From positions 1 to 33,437 of the forward strand of contig DATLCC010000088.1 in assembly GCA_035526585.1 (NCBI GenBank): 33,437 bases of DNA, given 5' to 3'. Below, piece after piece: positions 29,823 through 33,437 of this stretch; the stretch's first letter is position 1, and the number at the start of each line of letters is the position of its first letter. The position numbers were made by a program, and so were the translations under genes. Below the pieces are notes generated by a model, which was not told the origin of the DNA, did no database searches, and saw nothing but the letters and a program-made list of their open reading frames with translations. The stretch comes from JAJPHT01 sp035526585. Its GTDB lineage: Archaea; Thermoplasmatota; SW-10-69-26; JACQPN01; JAJPHT01.

Positions 29823-30338
29823 TCAGTGCTCGTAGGCAGGCGCGGTCGCGTTGGCAGATCCAAGATCGCCCTGCCAGTGCATTCCCGCGATGAACGAGCC
29901 GCGCGGAAGCTCGAAGATGAGCTGCCCGTTTCGCGCGAGCCCTTTCCCCAGGCGCGCGCCGTCGAAGTCTTCGTGCGCGTTCGCCATCTCGATGCTGTGG
30001 TCGCTGCCGCTCTCGTCGGTGGCGCTGAAGTGCCAGCTCGAGACCGCGATGTCGACCTTGCCCGTGTTCTGAAGGCGCACGTTCGCGACGTGGAAGACGT
30101 AGCCGGGGTCGGGCTTGATCGTCTCGCCAAACGTCCCGATGCGCTTGTCGGCCAGATGCACTTCGAGGACCGAAAGGTTCGCCTCGGCCGCGAACTGCTC
30201 CTGCGCCATCTTCTCCGCCCGCGCGAAAAGATCGCCATCGCCGTCGAACGAGATGGGGTCGATCGGCGTGACGCCCGACTGGATCGCCGCTGGCACGGCG
30301 GCCGCGCTCACCAGGGCGACCACGAGCGAGGCCTTCAT
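29823..30338 (-). CDS. Secreted DUF4352-like protein
   Basis: 171 residues: short signal peptide MKASLVVALVSAAAVPAA, then a segment resembling the DUF4352 immunoglobulin-like domain (IGTFGETIKPDPGYVFHVANVRLQNTGKVDIAVSSWHFSATDESG, then GKGLARNGQLIFELPRGSFIAGMHW). Such domains occur in secreted or cell-wall proteins. TATA-like ttcaaatagg (30361-30370 region) is about 28 nt upstream. It converges with the 50-residue gene, 10 bp between stops. Confidence 0.78.
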   Translation of the reverse strand: MKASLVVALVSAAAVPAAIQSGVTPIDPISFDGDGDLFARAEKMAQEQFAAEANLSVLEVHLADKRIGTFGETIKPDPGYVFHVANVRLQNTGKVDIAVSSWHFSATDESGSDHSIEMANAHEDFDGARLGKGLARNGQLIFELPRGSFIAGMHWQGDLGSANATAPAYEH

Positions 30339-30455
30339 CGGCGCTCGTTCGAGAGGAGGCCCTATTTGAATCGGGGCGAAGGGGCACTCGGAGCCCCAGC
30401 ACCCCCCATGGGGGGACCGAAGCTCTCATCCGCGCCTGCGCGAGCCGCGCCCGTC

Positions 30456-30680
30456 ATGGATGCGCGGGTGGAAAGGCCACGCTGGGATCGTCGTCACCAC
30501 CATGCCTGGGGAGGTCTCGAGGTCCTCCTCCAGGCGCATCCCGAAGGCGTGCCGGGCATCGAGGCGCTGGATCGGATCCTGGAGTACGGGCTTGATGAGC
30601 AGGAGGGGATCCTCCTCTTCGAGACGCTCCGCGACCGCGAGATGATCGTCGTCTCGGGCGGCCGCTGGCGCCTGGCCTAG
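30456..30680 (+). CDS. Mini winged-helix-like protein (paralog of 2183-2383)
   Basis: 74 residues: MDARVERPRWDRRHHHAWGG then LEVLLQAHPEGVPGIEALDRILEYGLDEQEGILLFETLRDREMIVVSGGRWRLA. The helical core and terminal two-stranded wing match the 66-residue protein at 2183-2383. The Arg/His-rich head could contact nucleic acid. ATG 30456 is the only start near the core. Convergent with the ankyrin gene. Confidence 0.58.
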   Translation: MDARVERPRWDRRHHHAWGGLEVLLQAHPEGVPGIEALDRILEYGLDEQEGILLFETLRDREMIVVSGGRWRLA

Positions 30681-30701
30681 TCCACCTGCGGGCGGCGCGC
30701 G

Positions 30702-31370
30702 TTAGGCCGAGCCCATCGCGCGCTGCAACAGATGCACCATGCGCTCGTGCCCCTTCTCGCGGGCCAGGTCGAGCGGGGTCTTCCCGGTCGCGGAGCGGGC
30801 GTCGGGGCGCGCCTTGTGCGAGAGGAGCAGCCGCGCGCTCGCGTCGTCGCCGTTCGACGCTGCGACGTGGAGCGCGGTGAGGCCGTGCTCGTAGGTCGCG
30901 TGCGGGTCGGCGCCGTGTGCGAGGAGCTGCGCGACGCACGTGCGCTGCTGGCCCGCGACGGCCGCGTGGAGCGGCGTGTTCGCGAGCGCGTTGCTGCTGC
31001 GCGCGTCGATGGCGGCGCCCTTGGAGAGCAGGTACGCCGCGACCTCCTTCTGGCCGAAGTGCGCGGAGAGGTGGAGCGGCGTCCACCCGTCGTGGCTGTG
31101 GGAGTTGATGCTCGCGGCGTTGGCGTTGAGCAGCTCGCGCACGCGGTCCAGGCGGCCCACGGCGGCGGCCTCCCACAGGTTCGGGCGGGCGCCCCGCATG
31201 AGGAAGAGCTCGACCAGGGGCTTCGCATGGTGGTAGGCCGCGAGGAGGAGCATCGAGTCGCCGTTGGCGAGCTTCGCGTGGGCGAGGCTCGCGTCCTGGC
31301 TCAGGAGCTTCTCGGCTCCCCCCAGGTCGCGGGCCTTGATGGCCTGGACCATCTCGTCCACGGACGGCAT
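30702..31370 (-). CDS. Ankyrin-repeat protein
   Basis: 222 residues made of about six ankyrin repeats; the clearest read DGWTPLHLSAHFGQKEVAAYLLSKGAAIDA, NTPLHAAVAGQQRTCVAQLLAHGADPHA, GLTALHVAASNGDDASARLLLSHKARPDA and GKTPLDLAREKGHERMVHLLQ. No signal or membrane segment, so probably cytoplasmic protein-protein adaptor. Repeats are common in host-associated and soil archaea and bacteria alike; no partner is visible. Confidence 0.92.
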   Translation of the reverse strand: MPSVDEMVQAIKARDLGGAEKLLSQDASLAHAKLANGDSMLLLAAYHHAKPLVELFLMRGARPNLWEAAAVGRLDRVRELLNANAASINSHSHDGWTPLHLSAHFGQKEVAAYLLSKGAAIDARSSNALANTPLHAAVAGQQRTCVAQLLAHGADPHATYEHGLTALHVAASNGDDASARLLLSHKARPDARSATGKTPLDLAREKGHERMVHLLQRAMGSA

Positions 31371-31424
31371 TGGCGCGGCAATCCCGGGTCCGGTTAAGAG
31401 CCTATCCGAAGCCCGACGCTCGTC

Positions 31425-32357
31425 TCAAAGGACCTTGCTGGAATTGCGGGGGACGAGATACACGTAGCGCAGCACCGGGAGGGCGTCGACGAGCCTCTTC
31501 TCCACGTCCACGACGAGCTTTTCCACGTCCGAGGCGGGGATGTCGTCCCGGATGTCCATCTCGATGCCTATGAGGACGGCGTGCGGTCCCAGATACATGC
31601 TCTGCATGCTGAGGATCCGCTCGATCGCCGGCTCCTGCGCGAGGACCCCGTGCACCTTGGCCAGGTCACGCTTCGAGAGCCCGGTGCCGACGAGGAGCGC
31701 GTGCACGGTGCTCGCGAGGAAGACGGCGAAGCCCATGAGGATGAGGCCGATCCCGAGGCTGCCCAGCCCATCCCACAGGGCGTTGTGGGTAAGCTCCGTC
31801 GCGATGATCGCGGCGGCGGCGATGGGGAGCGCGATGAGGGCAAGGCCGTCCTCGACGAGGACGGTGAGGAGCGAGGCGTCGCGGTTCTCGGCGAGGAACT
31901 CTCGCAACGTCGCGACGCCGCTCGCGTTCGCGCTCTTCTTCGCTTCGCGGACCCCGAAGGTGATGCTCACGGCCTCGATGACGAAGCTCAGGGCCAGGAT
32001 CGCGAGGGAGAGGCGCACGTCCCCCAGCTCGTGCTCGTCCGCGTGGGCGATCTTCTCGATCCCTTCGAACACGGAGTAGGCGCCAGCGACGCCAAAGAGA
32101 AGGATCGAGACCATGAAGGGCCAGAAGTAGGCGTCCTTCCCCGTGCCGTACGGGTGGCGCGCGCTCGGAGGCCGGTTCGCGCGCTTCAGGCCGATGAGGA
32201 GAAGCACCTGGTTCCCGACGTCCGAGAAGGAATGCGCCGCCTCGGCGAGCATCGCGGCGCTCTGCGAGATGAGCCCCGCGACGAGCTTCAGCGCCGCGAT
32301 GAGCAGGTTCCCGACGAGGGCGGCGAAGACCGCGATCTTGCTGCCGCCGGCGGACAC
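31425..32357 (-). CDS. Cation diffusion facilitator transporter
   Basis: 310 residues. Six membrane segments plus a C-terminal cytoplasmic domain (YLGPHAVLIGIEMDIRDDIPASDVEKLVVDVEKRL). His42-x3-Asp46 in AHSFSDVGNQ is the TM2 half of the metal site; the TM5 counterpart reads VEDGLAL (Glu169/Asp170). RHPYGTGKDAYFWPF is the conserved loop after TM2. CDF proteins exchange Zn, Fe or Mn ions for protons. GTG at 32355-32357 is the start. Specificity cannot be read with confidence. Confidence 0.93.
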   Translation of the reverse strand: MSAGGSKIAVFAALVGNLLIAALKLVAGLISQSAAMLAEAAHSFSDVGNQVLLLIGLKRANRPPSARHPYGTGKDAYFWPFMVSILLFGVAGAYSVFEGIEKIAHADEHELGDVRLSLAILALSFVIEAVSITFGVREAKKSANASGVATLREFLAENRDASLLTVLVEDGLALIALPIAAAAIIATELTHNALWDGLGSLGIGLILMGFAVFLASTVHALLVGTGLSKRDLAKVHGVLAQEPAIERILSMQSMYLGPHAVLIGIEMDIRDDIPASDVEKLVVDVEKRLVDALPVLRYVYLVPRNSSKVL

Positions 32358-32417
32358 GCGCCGCCGAGCCGGTCCGACGCGCTTAGCCCTTGCGGCGCTA
32401 TCGCGGCGATCCGGCGT

Positions 32418-33437
32418 TCAGCTCGTGACGCTGAACGTGTCCGTCGTCGTCGTGTCCGTCGTGCGCACCATGTTGGTGCCAGAGAGCGCCGTCACGCTCC
32501 CGGACCACACGCCCGGCGAGGCGCCGTTGGGGAGCGTGTAGTAGGCGCGCGCCGTGCCGTTCGTGGCCGTGGTGAGCGTGTCCGTATGGTCGAGGTTCCC
32601 GTTGGGGCGCAGCCACTGCATCGTCACGCTCGCGCCCGAGACGGCGTTCCCGAGGTGGTCGACGACGGTCGTGCGGATCTCGACCGTGTCGACGCCCTTC
32701 ACGAACGATTCGCTCGTGGCGTTGCTCTTGTACGAGACCATCGTCGTGATGTGGATCGTCTTCTGGACCGTGACGCTCGCGGTCCCGGTGACGCCGCTGG
32801 AAAGCGCCGCCACCGTGTCGGCTCCCGTCGTCGTGGGCGCCGTGTAGAGGCCGCCCTGCGTGATGCCTCCGCGCGTCGCGCTCCAGGAGACCGTCGCCGT
32901 GCTGTTGACGTTGCTGTAGGTGTCGCGCACGGTCGCGGTGAACTGCTGCGTCGCGAGCGTGTTGAGCGTGGCGGTCGAGGGGGAGACCGTCACGGTGCTG
33001 GGCGCGGCGGCGTACACGTCGACCGTGGCGCTGCCCGCGACCGAGCCGGTCGTGGTGGCCGTGACGCTGCGGCCCGTCTGCGCGGTCGTCTGGGCCGTGA
33101 GGACGCCACCCGTCGTGATGCTGCCCGCGGTCGTGGTCCACGTGACGCCGGCCGTGGCGTTCACGTTGCCATACGTGTCGCGGACCGTCGCGGTGAAGCT
33201 CGCCGAGCCGCCCGCGGCGACGCCCGCGATGCCCGGCGACACGGTGACGCTCGCCGGCGCGGCGGCGATGATGTCCACGAGCACGCTCGCGGACGCCGCG
33301 CCGCTCGTGGCGTTCACGTACTTGCCCGTCGCCGCCGTCGTCTGCGCCGTGAGCACGCCCGAGCTGGAGATGCTGCCGCCGGTCGTGCTCCACGAGACGG
33401 TCGCCGTCGAGTTCACGTTGCCGTACGCGTCGCGCAC
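32418..33437 (-). CDS. Ig-like repeat surface protein, C-terminal part
   Basis: 339 visible residues; the gene continues past the right edge, so the N-terminus is missing. It has three tandem Big-type repeats of 84-85 residues (FTATVRDTYGNVNATAGVTW ... GVLTAQTT ... ASVTV-SP), then a different terminal Ig-like domain (VDTVEIRTTVVDHLGNAVSGASVTMQW ... PGVWSGSVTALSG). Thr/Ser/Val-rich, no Cys, no C-terminal membrane anchor or sorting signal. Expected extracellular, in adhesion or S-layer function. The 252- and 255-bp periodicity is clear in the DNA (gtcgcg-ac motif at 32922, 33177 and 33429). Confidence 0.86.
   Translation of the reverse strand: MRDAYGNVNSTATVSWSTTGGSISSSGVLTAQTTAATGKYVNATSGAASASVLVDIIAAAPASVTVSPGIAGVAAGGSASFTATVRDTYGNVNATAGVTWTTTAGSITTGGVLTAQTTAQTGRSVTATTTGSVAGSATVDVYAAAPSTVTVSPSTATLNTLATQQFTATVRDTYSNVNSTATVSWSATRGGITQGGLYTAPTTTGADTVAALSSGVTGTASVTVQKTIHITTMVSYKSNATSESFVKGVDTVEIRTTVVDHLGNAVSGASVTMQWLRPNGNLDHTDTLTTATNGTARAYYTLPNGASPGVWSGSVTALSGTNMVRTTDTTTTDTFSVTS

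Noticed and set aside
32922..33437. Regular spacing that could suggest a CRISPR or satellite array
   Set aside because: Period of 252-255 bp keeps reading frame and encodes diverged Ig-like domains.

Overview
The window reads as a piece of a GC-rich archaeal chromosome, most likely a Thermoplasmatota-like aerobic heterotroph; this placement is an inference. Support comes from several sources. AT-rich TATA-like boxes sit about 25-38 nt before many starts, often with little or no leader. There is a UPF0175/DUF3368 toxin-antitoxin pair, a short methanogen-style coiled protein with the FTREER...WLEGYAEELENELK pattern, lipobox-bearing surface proteins and many secreted proteins of unknown family. 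There are no rRNA or tRNA genes, no CRISPR array and no insertion sequence.

Layout, left to right. The left edge cuts a class II glutamine amidotransferase. A more AT-rich island follows (about 690-2180) with two divergent secreted proteins. Then come a mini winged-helix-like protein and an alpha/beta hydrolase, then glycerol kinase with a small membrane protein, an Ala/Asp/Ser-rich secreted protein and an SRPBCC protein. From 6.9 to 10 kb there is an HPr-kinase/PEPCK-like P-loop protein followed by two tandem toxin-antitoxin modules. The first module is bracketed by a 56-bp palindromic direct repeat whose copies encode the last residues and stop codon of the genes on either side. From 10 to 14 kb lie a secreted protein, a SnoaL/NTF2-like protein, an isoprenylcysteine-methyltransferase-like protein and two tandem paralogous membrane proteins with matching promoters. 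From 14 to 18 kb lies a surface redox cluster: a cupredoxin lipoprotein, an LVIVD beta-propeller lipoprotein, and a cytochrome b / molybdopterin oxidoreductase fusion.

From 17.9 to 21.7 kb, on the minus strand, there is a LON-domain protein and an ABC-2 export operon (ATPase, two permeases, small membrane protein). From 21.7 to 25.7 kb, on the plus strand, a 39-residue zinc-motif protein precedes a glyoxylate-shunt operon (malate synthase, isocitrate lyase, DUF72 protein). A perfect 9-bp inverted repeat lies between them. With glycerol kinase, this suggests growth on lipid-derived glycerol and acetyl-CoA. The right third holds an SPL-family radical SAM protein, a GNAT-like fragment, a secreted acidic protein and a matrixin-like secreted metalloprotease with similar promoters, a winged-helix regulator with a candidate operator, a second mini winged-helix-like paralog, an ankyrin protein, a CDF cation transporter, and the C-terminal part of a large Ig-like repeat surface protein that runs off the edge.

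Most long open frames on the opposite strand are GC-driven shadows and are left out. Strongest leads: the repeat-bracketed toxin-antitoxin cassette with stop codons at palindrome centres, the start-codon-overlapping operators of both TA operons, the palindrome before the glyoxylate operon, and the surface redox cluster.
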